NCBI GenBank assembly: GCA_030699825.1
Contig: JAUYKV010000013.1
Location: 62,001 to 126,000, forward strand
DNA length: 64,000 nt
Reading direction: 5' to 3'
Source of the DNA: Pseudomonas sp.
Lineage (GTDB): Bacteria; Pseudomonadota; Gammaproteobacteria; Pseudomonadales; Pseudomonadaceae
Shown here piece after piece: positions 52,757-63,918 of this stretch. Position 1 is the stretch's first letter, and every line of letters starts with the position of its first letter. The notes beneath the pieces were generated by a model. It was not told the origin of the DNA, ran no database searches, and worked only from the letters and a program-made list of their open reading frames with translations. The position numbers were made by a program, and so were the translations under genes.

Positions 52757-53515
52757 ATGGGTTTCGAATTGAGTTTTGCCACGCTGGCGGTGCTGTTGAT
52801 GGCGCTGCTGGTTTCGGCGTTTCGCATCCTGCGCGAATACGAGCGCGGCGTGGTGTTCCAGTTGGGGCGCTTCTGGAAGGTCAAGGGGCCGGGTCTGGTG
52901 ATCATCATTCCGGGCATCCAGCAGATGGTTCGCGTCGACCTGCGCACCATAGTGCTGGATGTGCCGACCCAGGACGTGATCTCCCGTGACAACGTCTCGG
53001 TCAAGGTCAACGCGGTGATCTACTTTCGCGTGCTCGACCCGCAGAAGGCGATCATCCAGGTCGAGGATTACCACGGCGCCACCAGCCAGCTGTCACAGAC
53101 CACCCTGCGCGCGGTGCTCGGCAAGCACGAGCTGGACGAGATGCTCGCCGAGCGCGAGCGCCTCAACATCGACATCCAGCAGGTGCTGGACGCGCAGACC
53201 GATGCCTGGGGCATCAAGGTGGCCAATGTCGAGATCAAGCACGTCGACCTCGACGAATCGATGATCCGCGCCATCGCCAAGCAGGCCGAGGCCGAGCGCG
53301 AGCGACGGGCCAAGGTGATCCATGCCGAGGGCGAGCTGCAGGCCTCGGAGAAACTCATGCAGGCCGCCGAAATGCTCGGCCGCCAGCCCGGCGCCATGCA
53401 ACTGCGCTACATGCAGACCCTGAGCAATATCGCTGGCGACAAGAGTTCGACCATCGTCTTTCCGCTGCCGATCGAACTGCTCCAGGGCATGGCCGAACTC
53501 AAGAGTAAGAAGTAG
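52757..53515 (+). CDS. Slipin (stomatin/prohibitin family)
   Basis: [45 protein letters not shown]. Confidence 0.95.
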   Translation: MGFELSFATLAVLLMALLVSAFRILREYERGVVFQLGRFWKVKGPGLVIIIPGIQQMVRVDLRTIVLDVPTQDVISRDNVSVKVNAVIYFRVLDPQKAIIQVEDYHGATSQLSQTTLRAVLGKHELDEMLAERERLNIDIQQVLDAQTDAWGIKVANVEIKHVDLDESMIRAIAKQAEAERERRAKVIHAEGELQASEKLMQAAEMLGRQPGAMQLRYMQTLSNIAGDKSSTIVFPLPIELLQGMAELKSKK

Positions 53516-53632
53516 CCGGTCCGTGGCCGTGCGGGCCCGCCCAGCGCGGCACCACTCGCTGCGGCCGAGGCTGCGGATGGCGGCTTCGATGAACCCCCGC
53601 TGCGAGAGTATTCTGGACACCATCGGCGCACC

Positions 53633-54007
53633 TTGGTGGTCCGTATCAACCACCAGCAGCCGCTGGTGATGTTCGTCCTGGAGTGGTGCGAGTTCTGCTG
53701 GTCGGCGCGCAAGCGGTTCAACGCCCTCGGCGTGGCCTATCGCTCGATCGACCTGGACTCGGTCGAGTACCAGTTGGGCGACCTCGGCGGCCGCCTGCGC
53801 CTGGCGCTGCGGGGCAAGAGCGGGATGCTCAGCATTTCGCAGATATTCGTCGGTGGCGAACTGCTCGGCGGCTGCAACGAACTGTTTGGCGCCTATGCCG
53901 ATGGCCGGCTGGCCATGTTGCTGCGTGCCCAGGGTATCGAGCAGGCCGAGACGCCAGCGCTCGATCCGACCATTCTGGCGCCGGTCTGGCTGCATTCACG
54001 CGGCTGA
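53633..54007 (+). CDS. Glutaredoxin-domain protein; N-terminus uncertain
   Basis: VMFVLEWCEFCWSARKRFNALGVAYRSIDLDS...FVGGELLGGCNELF. Confidence 0.78.
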   Translation: MVVRINHQQPLVMFVLEWCEFCWSARKRFNALGVAYRSIDLDSVEYQLGDLGGRLRLALRGKSGMLSISQIFVGGELLGGCNELFGAYADGRLAMLLRAQGIEQAETPALDPTILAPVWLHSRG

Positions 54008-54159
54008 CAAGCTGCCGCGTTCTGCGTCTTGATGTGGCTAAAACTCGGTTAAGTTCGGATAAATTAGGTTTTTCACCTTAACCTTGACGAATATACAGAG
54101 AGGCTAGTGCCATCGCTCTTCTACACTTCAAGGTACTCGGCTGAAGCAAGGAGAGGATT

Positions 54160-55284
54160 ATGCGTATCGGTGTCCCCAAAGAAATCAAGAACCATGAGTA
54201 CCGTGTTGGCCTGACTCCGCAATCGGTAGCCGAACTGACCGCCCTTGGCCATCAGGTCTGGGTCGAGAGCCTGGCGGGGGCGGCCATCGGCTTCGGCGAT
54301 GCCGATTATCAGGCGGCCGGCGCGCAGATCGCCCGGGACGCGGCACAGGTGTTCGACGAGGCGCAGCTGATCGTCAAGGTCAAGGAGCCGCTGACTGCCG
54401 AGCGCGCGCGGTTGCGTCCCGAACACACGCTGTTCACCTACCTGCACCTGGCGCCTGACCGGCCGCAGACCGACGAGCTGATGGCCAGCGGCGCCACCTG
54501 CATCGCCTACGAAACCGTCACCGACAGCCACGGTCGCCTGCCACTGCTGGCGCCGATGTCCGAGGTAGCCGGGCGCATGTCGATCCAGGCCGGAGCCAGC
54601 TGCCTGGAAAAAGCCAGGGGCGGGCGCGGTGTGCTGCTCGGTGGCGTACCGGGCGTGGCCCCGGGCAAGGTGGTGATTCTTGGCGGCGGCGTGGTCGGCA
54701 GCCATGCCCTGGCCATGGCGGTGGGGCTGGGCGCCGATGTCACGGTGCTGGACAAGAGCGTCGATGCCCTGCGGCGTCTGGACAACCAGTACGCCAGCCG
54801 CATCACCACCCTCTATTCGACCCGCGCTGCGCTGCGCGAGCAGATTCTCGCGGCCGACCTGGTGATCGGCGGGGTACTGATTCCCGGTGCCGCCGCGCCC
54901 AAGCTGATCAGTGCCGAGATGGTCAGGCAGATGCTCCCCGGCTCAGTGCTGGTGGACGTGGCGATCGACCAGGGCGGCTGTGCCGAGACCTCGAAAGCCA
55001 CCACCCATGCCGACCCGACCTACGTGGTCGACGGAGTGGTGCACTACTGCGTGGCCAACATGCCCGGCGCGGTGGCGCGCACCTCGACCCTGGCGCTGAA
55101 CAACGCGACCCTGCCGTTCGTCATTGCCCTCGCCGAGAAAGGCACGCGCCGTGCCCTGGAAGAAGACCCGCACCTGTGCAATGGCCTCAACGTGGCCAGG
55201 GGCATGATCACCTGCGCCAGCGTCGCCGAGGCCCATGGCCTGCCCTTCCGGTCGGCGACCAGCGTGCTGGAGCATCTGCTTTAG
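54160..55284 (+). CDS. ald: Alanine dehydrogenase
   Basis: [64 protein letters not shown]. Confidence 0.96.
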   Translation: MRIGVPKEIKNHEYRVGLTPQSVAELTALGHQVWVESLAGAAIGFGDADYQAAGAQIARDAAQVFDEAQLIVKVKEPLTAERARLRPEHTLFTYLHLAPDRPQTDELMASGATCIAYETVTDSHGRLPLLAPMSEVAGRMSIQAGASCLEKARGGRGVLLGGVPGVAPGKVVILGGGVVGSHALAMAVGLGADVTVLDKSVDALRRLDNQYASRITTLYSTRAALREQILAADLVIGGVLIPGAAAPKLISAEMVRQMLPGSVLVDVAIDQGGCAETSKATTHADPTYVVDGVVHYCVANMPGAVARTSTLALNNATLPFVIALAEKGTRRALEEDPHLCNGLNVARGMITCASVAEAHGLPFRSATSVLEHLL

Positions 55285-55583
55285 CCCCATGGCCGCGTAG
55301 GCCGGAGGGTGATCCGTAAGTCAGCGGTGCTTGGGAGCGGCCGGGCGGAGTTGCGCTTCAGCCGCGAAGCTTGCGCCGCTAAAGCCGTTGCCGCGAGTGA
55401 GGTTCGGCGTATGCAGCTGACTCGACTCCCCCGTCATTTACCTGCTGCGGCCAGCGCATCCCCCGAAATTGACCGTCAATCGCCCCGTCCGCAGCGGTCA
55501 TTCGGCGTACAGCTCTTGGTTAGCTCGACATTTGTGCATAAAATCGCCAGCCTTTCGCAGTTCCCCTTGCAGGCGAGCCCGCT

Positions 55584-56471
55584 ATGCCCGATTTCACCCA
55601 ACGCTTTCTGTTCGACGACACCGACATTCGTGGCGAGCTGGTCGTCCTGGGCGAGAGCTACCAAAACGTGCTGGCCAAGCACGACTACCCGCAGCCGGTC
55701 GCGCAGTTGCTTGGCGAGCTGCTGGCCGCTGCGTCCCTGCTGGTTGGCACCCTGAAGTTCGACGGCCTGCTGATTTTGCAGGCGCGCTCCTCGGGTGCGC
55801 TGCCGCTGTTGATGGTCGAATGCTCCAGCGCTGGCGAACTGCGCGGGATCGCCCGCTACCATGCCGAGCAAATTGGCGCCGATGCCGGTCTGGCCGAGCT
55901 GATGCCCGATGGCGTGCTGGCGATGACCGTCGACCCCACCCAGGGCCAGCGTTATCAGGGCATCGTCGACCTGGACGGCGCCACCCTGAGCGATTGCCTG
56001 ACCAACTATTTCGCCACGTCCGAGCAACTGGCCACGCGCTTCTGGCTGTGTGCCGACGGTCAGCGTGCGCGCGGCCTGCTGCTCCAGCAGTTGCCAGCCG
56101 ATCGTCTGAAAGATCCAGAAGAGCGCGAGGCCAGTTGGCAGCATGCGGCGACCCTTGCCTCCACCTTGAGTCACGCAGAGCTGCTGGGTCTGGACAACGA
56201 AACCCTGCTGCACCGCCTCTATCATGAAGAGCCGCTGCGCCTGTTCGAGCCGTGCCCGCTACAATTCCGTTGCAGCTGCTCGCGTGAACGTTCGGCCAAT
56301 GCGCTGGTCAGTTTAGGTCAGGCCGATGCAGAACTGCTGCTGAGCGAGCATGCCGGTCAGGTGGTGATCGACTGCCAGTTCTGCAATCAGCGCTATGCCT
56401 TCGACGCCGCCGACATCGCTCAGCTGTTCGCGGGAGGCGGCAGCGCAGCGCCTGCGCAGACCCTTCATTGA
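55584..56471 (+). CDS. hslO: Hsp33 redox chaperone
   Basis: C-terminal zinc site [10 protein letters not shown]...[11 protein letters not shown]. Confidence 0.95.
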   Translation: MPDFTQRFLFDDTDIRGELVVLGESYQNVLAKHDYPQPVAQLLGELLAAASLLVGTLKFDGLLILQARSSGALPLLMVECSSAGELRGIARYHAEQIGADAGLAELMPDGVLAMTVDPTQGQRYQGIVDLDGATLSDCLTNYFATSEQLATRFWLCADGQRARGLLLQQLPADRLKDPEEREASWQHAATLASTLSHAELLGLDNETLLHRLYHEEPLRLFEPCPLQFRCSCSRERSANALVSLGQADAELLLSEHAGQVVIDCQFCNQRYAFDAADIAQLFAGGGSAAPAQTLH

Positions 56472-56561
56472 GCGCGATAGCGTGACTCTATCGATCCGCT
56501 AGCGGATCGGGTGCTGCCAAGGGATGTGCTTTCTGGCATACTCCCGCGACTTTTTTCTCGC

Positions 56562-56588
56562 TGTAGTAGTGTTTCTGCTTTTACTACA
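56562..56588. promoter_or_regulatory. Inverted repeat in the pckA 5' region
   Basis: tgtagta-N13-tactaca upstream of the pckA ATG. Confidence 0.45.
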
Positions 56589-56629
56589 AATCGTTTGGAA
56601 AACTCGGCCCTTGGCCGACGGGGACCCCC

Positions 56630-58171
56630 ATGACGCAAGCCAACAACGCCGTGTACACCGACATCAGCGCAGCACAACTGGTCGAAGAAGCCATCCGCCG
56701 CGGTGAGGGCGAGCTGGCCGCCAGCGGCGCCCTGGTCGTACGTACCGGTCACCGCACTGGTCGTTCGCCGGCTGATCGCTTTATCGTCCAAGAGCCGAGC
56801 ACCGAGGCGCAGATCGCCTGGGGCCCGATCAACCGTCCGTTCCCTGCCGACAAATTCGATGCCCTGTGGGATCGTGTCGAGGCATTCAGTCGGGATCAGG
56901 ATCGTTTCGTGTCCCATGTCCATGTAGGTTCCGCCGATGAGCACTACCTGGCGGTCAAGATGACCACAGGCACGGCCTGGCAGAATCTGTTCGGTCGTCA
57001 GCTGTTCATCAATCCAGAAACCTACAACCCGGCCGGCAAGGACGAGTGGCAGGTGCTCAACGTGGCCAATTTCGAGTGCTCCCCTGAGCGTGACGGCACC
57101 AACTCCGACGGCTGCGTGATCATCAACTTCGCCGCTAAGAAGGTGCTGCTGGCCGGTATGCGTTACGCCGGTGAGATGAAGAAAGCCATGTTCTCGGTGC
57201 AAAACTTCCTGCTCCCGGAAAAAGACGTACTGCCGATGCATTGCGCCGCCAACATTGGCGAAGAGGGCGATGTGACCCTGTTCTTCGGCCTGTCCGGCAC
57301 TGGCAAGACCACCCTGTCGGCCGACGAATCGCGCTACCTGATCGGCGATGACGAGCACGGCTGGGGCGAGGGTGTGGTGTTCAACATCGAGGGCGGTTGC
57401 TATGCCAAGTGCATCGACCTGTCCGAGAAGAACGAGCCGGTGATCTGGAAAGCCATCCAGTTCGGCACCGTGCTGGAAAACGTCGTCCTCAACGAGGAAC
57501 GCGTGCCGGATTACACCGACGACAGCCTGACCCAGAACAGCCGCGCCGCTTACCCGCTGGAATTCGTCGAGAAGCGTTCCGAGAAGAACCTCGGAGGCGA
57601 GCCCAACGCGGTGATCTTCCTGACCTGCGACCTGACCGGCGTACTGCCGCCAGTGTCGATCCTCAATGAAGAGCAGGCGGCCTATCACTTCCTCTCCGGT
57701 TACACCGCGTTGGTCGGTTCCACCGAGATGGGCAGCGGCAGCGGCATCAAGTCGACCTTCTCCACCTGCTTCGGCGCGCCGTTCTTCCCGCGTCCGGCTG
57801 GCGAGTACGCCGAACTGCTGATCAAGCGCATCCGTGGCTTCGGCTCCAAGGTCTATCTGGTCAACACCGGCTGGACTGGCGGTGGCTACGGCGTCGGCAA
57901 GCGCTTCAACATCCCGACTACTAGAGGCGTGATCGCCGCGATCCAGAGCGGTGCGTTGATCGGTACCGAGACCGAGCAGCTGCCGATCATCAACCTCAGC
58001 GTGCCGACTTCGGTACCGGGCGTCGAAACCAACCTGCTCAACCCGCGCAACACCTGGGCAGACCAGAACGCCTACGACGAAGCCGCCAAAGGCCTGGCCA
58101 AGCTGTTCATCGACAACTTCAAGAAGTTCGATGTGTCCGACGCCATCAAGCAGGCCGGCCCGCAGCTCTAA
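56630..58171 (+). CDS. pckA: Phosphoenolpyruvate carboxykinase (ATP)
   Basis: [47 protein letters not shown]. Confidence 0.97.
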   Translation: MTQANNAVYTDISAAQLVEEAIRRGEGELAASGALVVRTGHRTGRSPADRFIVQEPSTEAQIAWGPINRPFPADKFDALWDRVEAFSRDQDRFVSHVHVGSADEHYLAVKMTTGTAWQNLFGRQLFINPETYNPAGKDEWQVLNVANFECSPERDGTNSDGCVIINFAAKKVLLAGMRYAGEMKKAMFSVQNFLLPEKDVLPMHCAANIGEEGDVTLFFGLSGTGKTTLSADESRYLIGDDEHGWGEGVVFNIEGGCYAKCIDLSEKNEPVIWKAIQFGTVLENVVLNEERVPDYTDDSLTQNSRAAYPLEFVEKRSEKNLGGEPNAVIFLTCDLTGVLPPVSILNEEQAAYHFLSGYTALVGSTEMGSGSGIKSTFSTCFGAPFFPRPAGEYAELLIKRIRGFGSKVYLVNTGWTGGGYGVGKRFNIPTTRGVIAAIQSGALIGTETEQLPIINLSVPTSVPGVETNLLNPRNTWADQNAYDEAAKGLAKLFIDNFKKFDVSDAIKQAGPQL

Positions 58172-58188
58172 GCCGCCAGCCGTCCCGC

Positions 58189-58217
58189 GCCAGAGCCGCC
58201 TTCGGGCGGCTTTGTCA
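58189..58217 (+). terminator. Terminator after pckA
   Basis: agccgccttcgggcggcttt. Confidence 0.8.
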
Positions 58218-58242
58218 TGTCCGAGCCGGCAAGGACGCGGTG

Positions 58243-60105
58243 CTACACCCCGGCGTGCCCTTGTGGTTGGCAGCAGGCGCCGCTCTGCGTCGCAGCACTG
58301 ACCGACAACGCTTGCCAGTGCCGCGCGAACGACTCGGCTGTCATGGGGCGGCCCAGCAGGTAACCCTGGCACTGGTCACAGCCTTCAGCCAGCAACCAGC
58401 CCTGCTGCTCCGGCGTTTCCACCCCTTCGGCAAGTACCGTCAGTTGCATGGATCTGGCCATGGCGATAATGGTATGGACTAACTGGCAGTCACTGCTATT
58501 GGCGGGCACTCCGGCCATGAAGCTTTTATCGATCTTCAGCTTGTCCAGGGCAAAGCGGCGCAGGTAGGCCAGCGATGAGTAGCCGGTGCCGAAATCGTCC
58601 ACCGATATCCGCACGCCCAGGGCCTTGAGGGCCTTCAGGGTGTTTTCCGCTTGATCGGTGTGGCGCATCAGTGCGCCTTCGGTGATTTCCAGCTCCAGGC
58701 AATGAGCCGGCAGGCCGCTGCTGGCCAGGGCCCGCGCGACTAGCTGGACGATGTCTTGCTGCATGAACTGGATCGGCGACAGGTTGACGGCAATGGTCTC
58801 CAGCAGCAGGCCTTCTTCGCGCCAGGCGCTGGCCTGGCGGCACGCCTCGTTCAGCACCCAGCTGCCGATCGGCACAATCTGCCCGCTGTCTTCGGCCAGC
58901 GGGATAAAGGTATCCGGCCCCACCTGACCATGTTGCGGGCTGTGCCAGCGCAGCAGCGCCTCGGCGCCCAGGCAATGGCCGTCCGCCAGGCGCATCAGCG
59001 GTTGAAAGTGCAGGCTCAGTTCATGGTTATGCAGGGCGCCGCGCAGGGAGCGCTCCAGCTCGAAGCGCGTCCGCGCATGCTCGGTCAGGCAGGGGATGTA
59101 GTGGGCGCAGGTGTTACGACCGTTGGCCTTGGCCCTGTACATGGCCGCATCCGCGTTGCGGATCAGTTCCGCCGCGTTGGCGCCATCGCCGGGGTACAGG
59201 GCAATGCCAATGCTGGCGCCCACATACAGCTCATGACCCTCTTCCAGCTGCAATGGCTGTTCGAGCAACTGTAGCAGGCTGCGGGCCACCAGGCTGGCCG
59301 TGCTCGGTGCCGGCAGCCGCTCGAGGATCAGCAGGAACTCGTCGCCCCCCAGCCGTGCCAGGGTATCTTCCTGGCGGCAGCGGGTCTGCAGGCGCTGGGC
59401 CACCGTGCGCAGCACGGCGTCGCCAAAACCATGGCCATAGCTATCGTTCAGGGTCTTGAAGCGATCCAGGTCGATAAACAGCACCGCGAGGTGGCCGCCG
59501 CGGCGCGTCACCTTGTCCAGTGCGTGCGCCAGCCTGTCGTACGCCAGCACCCGATTGGGCAAGCCGGTCAGCGAGTCGAAATGCGCCATTTGCTGCAACT
59601 GGCGTTGATAGCTCTCGACAAAGCGGATCAGCATCTGTGAGCCGAACAGCAATCCCAGCATCAGCAGGAATACCGCCAACGCATACACCGGCGCCCGCTC
59701 GACGAATACTTGCTGGAAACTCTTGCCGCTCACCAGCACCGCAAGCACCCCCGATCCCTCCCGGAGGCGAACCCAGGCGCCGAATGGCAGTTGTGCATCC
59801 AGCAGGGTAAAGCCTGACAATTCGACCCAGTTCGGCTCGGCCCGTGCCGCCTGGATCAGCTTGCGCTGGGCAGGAGAGGAGGCCTCGTCGCTGAGGAGCA
59901 GCGGTTGCAGCGAATCTTCAGGTGAGGCTGGTTCGCTCCCCTGCCACCACAGCAATAGACTCCGTGCCTGATCCTGTCGGCTCTGGTTGACACTGCGCTG
60001 CTCCAGCGCCATCGCCACTACAACCAGCAGCAGGATGCTGATGAAGGCCACACCGTTGACCGCCCAGAACTTGTAGCGCAATGGCACACGCCGTAATGCT
60101 TCCAT
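58243..60105 (-). CDS. Membrane-bound GGDEF-EAL protein (c-di-GMP cyclase/phosphodiesterase)
   Basis: Two TM segments; intact GGDEF (LARLGGDEFLLIL) and EAL (GAEALLRWHSP) motifs. Confidence 0.93.
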   Translation of the reverse strand: MEALRRVPLRYKFWAVNGVAFISILLLVVVAMALEQRSVNQSRQDQARSLLLWWQGSEPASPEDSLQPLLLSDEASSPAQRKLIQAARAEPNWVELSGFTLLDAQLPFGAWVRLREGSGVLAVLVSGKSFQQVFVERAPVYALAVFLLMLGLLFGSQMLIRFVESYQRQLQQMAHFDSLTGLPNRVLAYDRLAHALDKVTRRGGHLAVLFIDLDRFKTLNDSYGHGFGDAVLRTVAQRLQTRCRQEDTLARLGGDEFLLILERLPAPSTASLVARSLLQLLEQPLQLEEGHELYVGASIGIALYPGDGANAAELIRNADAAMYRAKANGRNTCAHYIPCLTEHARTRFELERSLRGALHNHELSLHFQPLMRLADGHCLGAEALLRWHSPQHGQVGPDTFIPLAEDSGQIVPIGSWVLNEACRQASAWREEGLLLETIAVNLSPIQFMQQDIVQLVARALASSGLPAHCLELEITEGALMRHTDQAENTLKALKALGVRISVDDFGTGYSSLAYLRRFALDKLKIDKSFMAGVPANSSDCQLVHTIIAMARSMQLTVLAEGVETPEQQGWLLAEGCDQCQGYLLGRPMTAESFARHWQALSVSAATQSGACCQPQGHAGV

Positions 60106-60355
60106 GCCTGGGTTCCATAGTCAGAAAAGAGATGATTGTATAGTTGAGAGGCGGCTCACATTATGCGCCGAATCAATGCTGACGAGGTTGCGCTGTATTT
60201 ATGAACATTGCCTATCGGCCTTGGCGGCTAACCGCGGCAACGTCCCGGAGTGGGCAGGCTTGTCGCGAGGCTATTCAGCGTATCACTCAGGCAAGCGTTC
60301 ATTTCGATTGCTGGACCATGGTCGTATACAGCCAACGGTTAAAGGCGTTACAGCC

Positions 60356-60427
60356 CCTGCACAGTTCCCTCGAATGTGTTTTCGGTTACCCGCAACTGCG
60401 TCCCGACAGGAAGCGGCGAGCGACGCC
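60356..60427 (+). pseudogene. Decayed partial duplicate of the recQ 5' end
   Basis: cctcgaatgtgttttcggttacccgcaactgcgtcccgacaggaagcggcga vs recQ cctcgaacgtgttttcggttttcagcagctgcgtcccggccaggaggcggcga. Confidence 0.7.
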
Positions 60428-60753
60428 AGCACCTCCCGCGACCGAGCTGCCGTCGGGCGGCTTTGTCATTTCCGCACGTCGCGCCGCTCCCCATGTGGGC
60501 GCGGACTTGTCCGCGAACGGCGATCCGTCGGCGAGCAGCGATGTTGCCGAGGGCTTTCGCGGCCAAGGTCCCTCCCGCTAGTCGCATCGCAGTCCTCATC
60601 GGCCGCGGGGTCCTAGCCCGGATGCGATCCGGGGAGCGACAATATCCGGGATTTGCACTCGGGCTACGAGGTCGCATCGTTTTTCGGGTGGCCTGACCCA
60701 CCCTCGCCGCGTTATGGTCACAGGCCATTCAGCGGTCAACGGAGTGACAGCTC

Positions 60754-62691
60754 ATGTACACCACCCTCGAACGTGTTTTCGGTTTTCAGCAGCTGCGTCC
60801 CGGCCAGGAGGCGGCGATCGGCGCCGTGCTGGGCGGGCGCTCGGCGGCAGCGATCTTTCCCACTGGCTCGGGCAAGTCGCTGTGCTACCAGCTGTCGGCG
60901 CTGCACCTGCCGCACCTGACCCTGGTGGTCTCGCCGTTGCTGGCGCTGATGCAGGATCAGCTGGCCTTTCTCGCCCGCCACGGCATCAGCGCCGCCAGCA
61001 TCGACTCGGCGCAGAGCCGCGAAGAGGCCTGCGCGGTGATGGCCAGGGCCAGGTCCGGCGAGCTGAAGATCCTGATGATCTCGGTCGAGCGCCTGAAGAA
61101 CGAGCGTTTCCGCAACTTCATCGGCCAGGTGCCGATCTCCCTGCTGGTGATCGACGAAGCTCACTGCATCTCCGAGTGGGGCCACAACTTCCGTCCCGAC
61201 TACCTCAAGTTGCCCGACTACCAGCGCCAGTTCGGCATTCCCCAGGTGCTGCTGCTCACCGCCACCGCTACGCCGCCGGTGATCGCCGACATGCAGGCCA
61301 AGTTCGCCATCGCCCCGGCGGATGTGATCACCACCGGCTTCTACCGACCCAACCTCAACCTGCTGGTCGAGCCGGTCAGTGGCGCCGACAAACAGCGCCG
61401 GCTGATCGAGTGGCTGGGGGCCAAGGCCGAGCAACCGAGCATCGTCTACGTCACCCAGCAGAAGACCGCCGAGCAGGTCGCCGAACGCCTGAGCCAGCGC
61501 GGCATTGCCGCCAGCGCCTATCACGCCGGCATGGCCCATGAAGCGCGCGAGGCGATCCAGCGCCGCTTCATGGGCGGGCAGATCAACTGCATCGTCGCCA
61601 CCATCGCCTTCGGCATGGGTATCGACAAGAGCGACATCCGCAACGTGGTGCACTTCGACCTGCCCAAGTCGATCGAGAACTACAGCCAGGAGATCGGCCG
61701 GGCCGGGCGCGACGGCCAGCCGTCCGACTGCCTGGTGCTGGCCAACCGCGACAGCCTCAACGTGCTGGAAAACTTCGTCTATGGCGACACGCCCGAGCAG
61801 GGCGGTATCCGCTGCGTGCTCGACGAGCTGCTGGCCAGCAGCCAGGACGGCCAGTGGGAACTGCTGCTGGGTGCCCTGTCCGAGCAGAGCAACATCCGCC
61901 AGCTACCGCTGAAAACCCTGCTGGTGCAGTTGGAGCTGCGCGGCATCATCGCCCCGCGCTACGCCTACTTCGCCGAATACCGCTTCAAGCACCTGCTCGA
62001 ACCCGAGGCCCTGCTGGCCAAGTTCGACGGCGAACGACGGCAGTTCGTCGAGGCCATCCTCGACAGCTCGCAACGCGCCCGCACCTGGTGCACCCTGGAT
62101 TTCGACAGGCTCTACCAGCAGCACCAGGCCGAACGCGGGCGGGTGGTCAAGGCGCTGGACTACTTCCAGGAAAAGGGCTGGATCGAGCTGGAAAGCAAAC
62201 AGATGACCGAGGTCTACGCGCTGCTCGATACCGGCTTCGACCCCGCAGCGCTGAGCGCTGAGCTGCATGGCTACTTCAAACAGCAGGAACGCAGCGAAAT
62301 CACCCGCATCCACGCCATGCTCGAACTGTTCGCCACCGAGCATTGTTTGAGTCAGCGCCTGGCCGTCTACTTCGGCGACCGCCAGGCTCCCGAGCGCTGC
62401 GGCCACTGCTCGGTGTGCCATGGCCAGGTCGCCCACCTGCCGGAGCCGCCGCCACTGCCGCCGCTGGCCGAACACGACCTGCAACACCTGTGCGACAGCT
62501 TTATCCAGCGCCACGCCGAGCTGAAAGGCAGCCCTCCGAGCGCCGAATGCCTGACCCGCTTCCTCTGCGGCATCAGCGTACCGCTGTTCACCAAGCTCAA
62601 GGCGCGCAGCATTGCCGGCTTCGCCGCGCTGGACAGCTACCCCTACGCCGAAGTGCGCGCCTGGACCGAGCAGCAACTGGCCATGGCTTGA
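60754..62691 (+). CDS. recQ: RecQ-family ATP-dependent DNA helicase
   Basis: FPTGSGKSLCYQL, VIDEAHCISEWGHNFRPDYL, QEIGRAGRDGQPS, RQC-like CGHCSVC. Confidence 0.93.
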   Translation: MYTTLERVFGFQQLRPGQEAAIGAVLGGRSAAAIFPTGSGKSLCYQLSALHLPHLTLVVSPLLALMQDQLAFLARHGISAASIDSAQSREEACAVMARARSGELKILMISVERLKNERFRNFIGQVPISLLVIDEAHCISEWGHNFRPDYLKLPDYQRQFGIPQVLLLTATATPPVIADMQAKFAIAPADVITTGFYRPNLNLLVEPVSGADKQRRLIEWLGAKAEQPSIVYVTQQKTAEQVAERLSQRGIAASAYHAGMAHEAREAIQRRFMGGQINCIVATIAFGMGIDKSDIRNVVHFDLPKSIENYSQEIGRAGRDGQPSDCLVLANRDSLNVLENFVYGDTPEQGGIRCVLDELLASSQDGQWELLLGALSEQSNIRQLPLKTLLVQLELRGIIAPRYAYFAEYRFKHLLEPEALLAKFDGERRQFVEAILDSSQRARTWCTLDFDRLYQQHQAERGRVVKALDYFQEKGWIELESKQMTEVYALLDTGFDPAALSAELHGYFKQQERSEITRIHAMLELFATEHCLSQRLAVYFGDRQAPERCGHCSVCHGQVAHLPEPPPLPPLAEHDLQHLCDSFIQRHAELKGSPPSAECLTRFLCGISVPLFTKLKARSIAGFAALDSYPYAEVRAWTEQQLAMA

Positions 62692-62791
62692 TGCAGCACG
62701 GCAATCGAATGCAGCGGATATGGATTGATGGTTGTGCCAGGTCGAGCGGCTCGCTCGCTCCGTAGAAGGGCGGTCCGGGCGGCGTACATCC

Positions 62792-62869
62792 GTAGGGCGG
62801 CTTCGGAGCACAGCGACAACCCGCCAGCTTTTGTGCCGCGCCGATAAACCATTGCTGCACTGCCTGCGG
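62792..62869 (-). repeat. Dispersed intergenic repeat, copy D (tandem with C)
   Basis: gtagggcggcttcggagcacagcgacaacccgccagctt...gcactgcctgcgg. Confidence 0.82.
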
Positions 62870-62954
62870 GTAGGGCGGCTTCGGAGCGCAGCGACAACCC
62901 GCCAGCTTTGTGCCGGGCCGATGAACCATTGGTGCACTGCCTGCGGCGAGTACA
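62870..62954 (-). repeat. Dispersed intergenic repeat, copy C
   Basis: gtagggcggcttcggagcgcagcgacaacccgccagctttgtgccgggccgatgaaccattggtgcactgcctgcggcgagtaca. Confidence 0.85.
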
Positions 62955-63068
62955 CCCTACGGACCGCGGATTGTTCGAGATAATTGGCGTTCCTCTCGGG
63001 CGCAGGGCTGTCCGGGCAGCGATCCGTTCGGAGCGTAGCGACAGCCCGTCGGATGCCGACCACGAATT

Positions 63069-63107
63069 ACGCCTTTCATCCCGATGCTGGATCGGGATGA
63101 AAGGCGT
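63069..63107. repeat. Perfect 17-bp-arm hairpin with 5-nt loop
   Basis: acgcctttcatcccgat-gctgg-atcgggatgaaaggcgt. Confidence 0.85.
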
Positions 63108-63918
63108 CAGGAAAGGGGAAAGAGCAGAACCGAGGCGGCGCTGGTGAGGGTCAGCCGCCGTCTCGGCTTTCGTTGCTTCACGCCCGGTGCCGGGCGCTTG
63201 GTCGATGTCACTGGCCGCCTGGACGAGTGCCAGGGTGCTGCGTTGGGTCGCCATGCTAGGCAGTTGAACGGATCTTCGTTAGCGCTATGGCTGTCTTTCC
63301 TGACCTATGGTCGGGTTATACCGTTCTACTGTTTCGCCTTGTACGATTTGCCCATGCGCGAGCTACGACGTTACGCGCTAAGCGCGGAGTTGGATTGCCA
63401 TCATGTGTTGTTGACCTGCACCCACGGCCGGACGTTTCGACTCCATGGTTACACGTGCATTCTGTGCTTTGGCACTGTGGCCAGCGTGCAGAATCACGCG
63501 GGTGCTGATTGGGGGACAAGTGATACTGCGTGTCGTCATTCGCTTAAGCCCTCCTTGTTGCTGTCCTGAGTCATAAGGTAGTCCGATTCCTGGCGAGAGG
63601 TTTAGTACGAGTAGCGATAAAACCTGATGCTTCAGGAATTAACACGCATAAACCCCGGCAACAGCGGCGTACGCCGTGGAGTGTGGCTATTTGCCATGTC
63701 GAGAATCGAGTTTGTGCCCGCCCACGGCTTGGCTTTTTGCGTCAGCCGGGCCGCGTGGCACGTTGAGTCCGCGCAGTCCGGAATGGCGCGCCGATCCTCG
63801 AGCAATCCCCCACGCTGCGCGCTTCCAGGCATTTTGGGGTCGACTACAGACATCCGTGCAAGCGCCGGAGGCTCTAGGTTAGACGGCTGTTATTTCAGCC
63901 GAACCACTTGGAGCAGAT

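Noticed and set aside
62643-63254. 203-aa minus ORF downstream of recQ
   Set aside because: Runs through the tandem dispersed repeats and the recQ 3' end; repeated SLRSE segments are translated repeat sequence.
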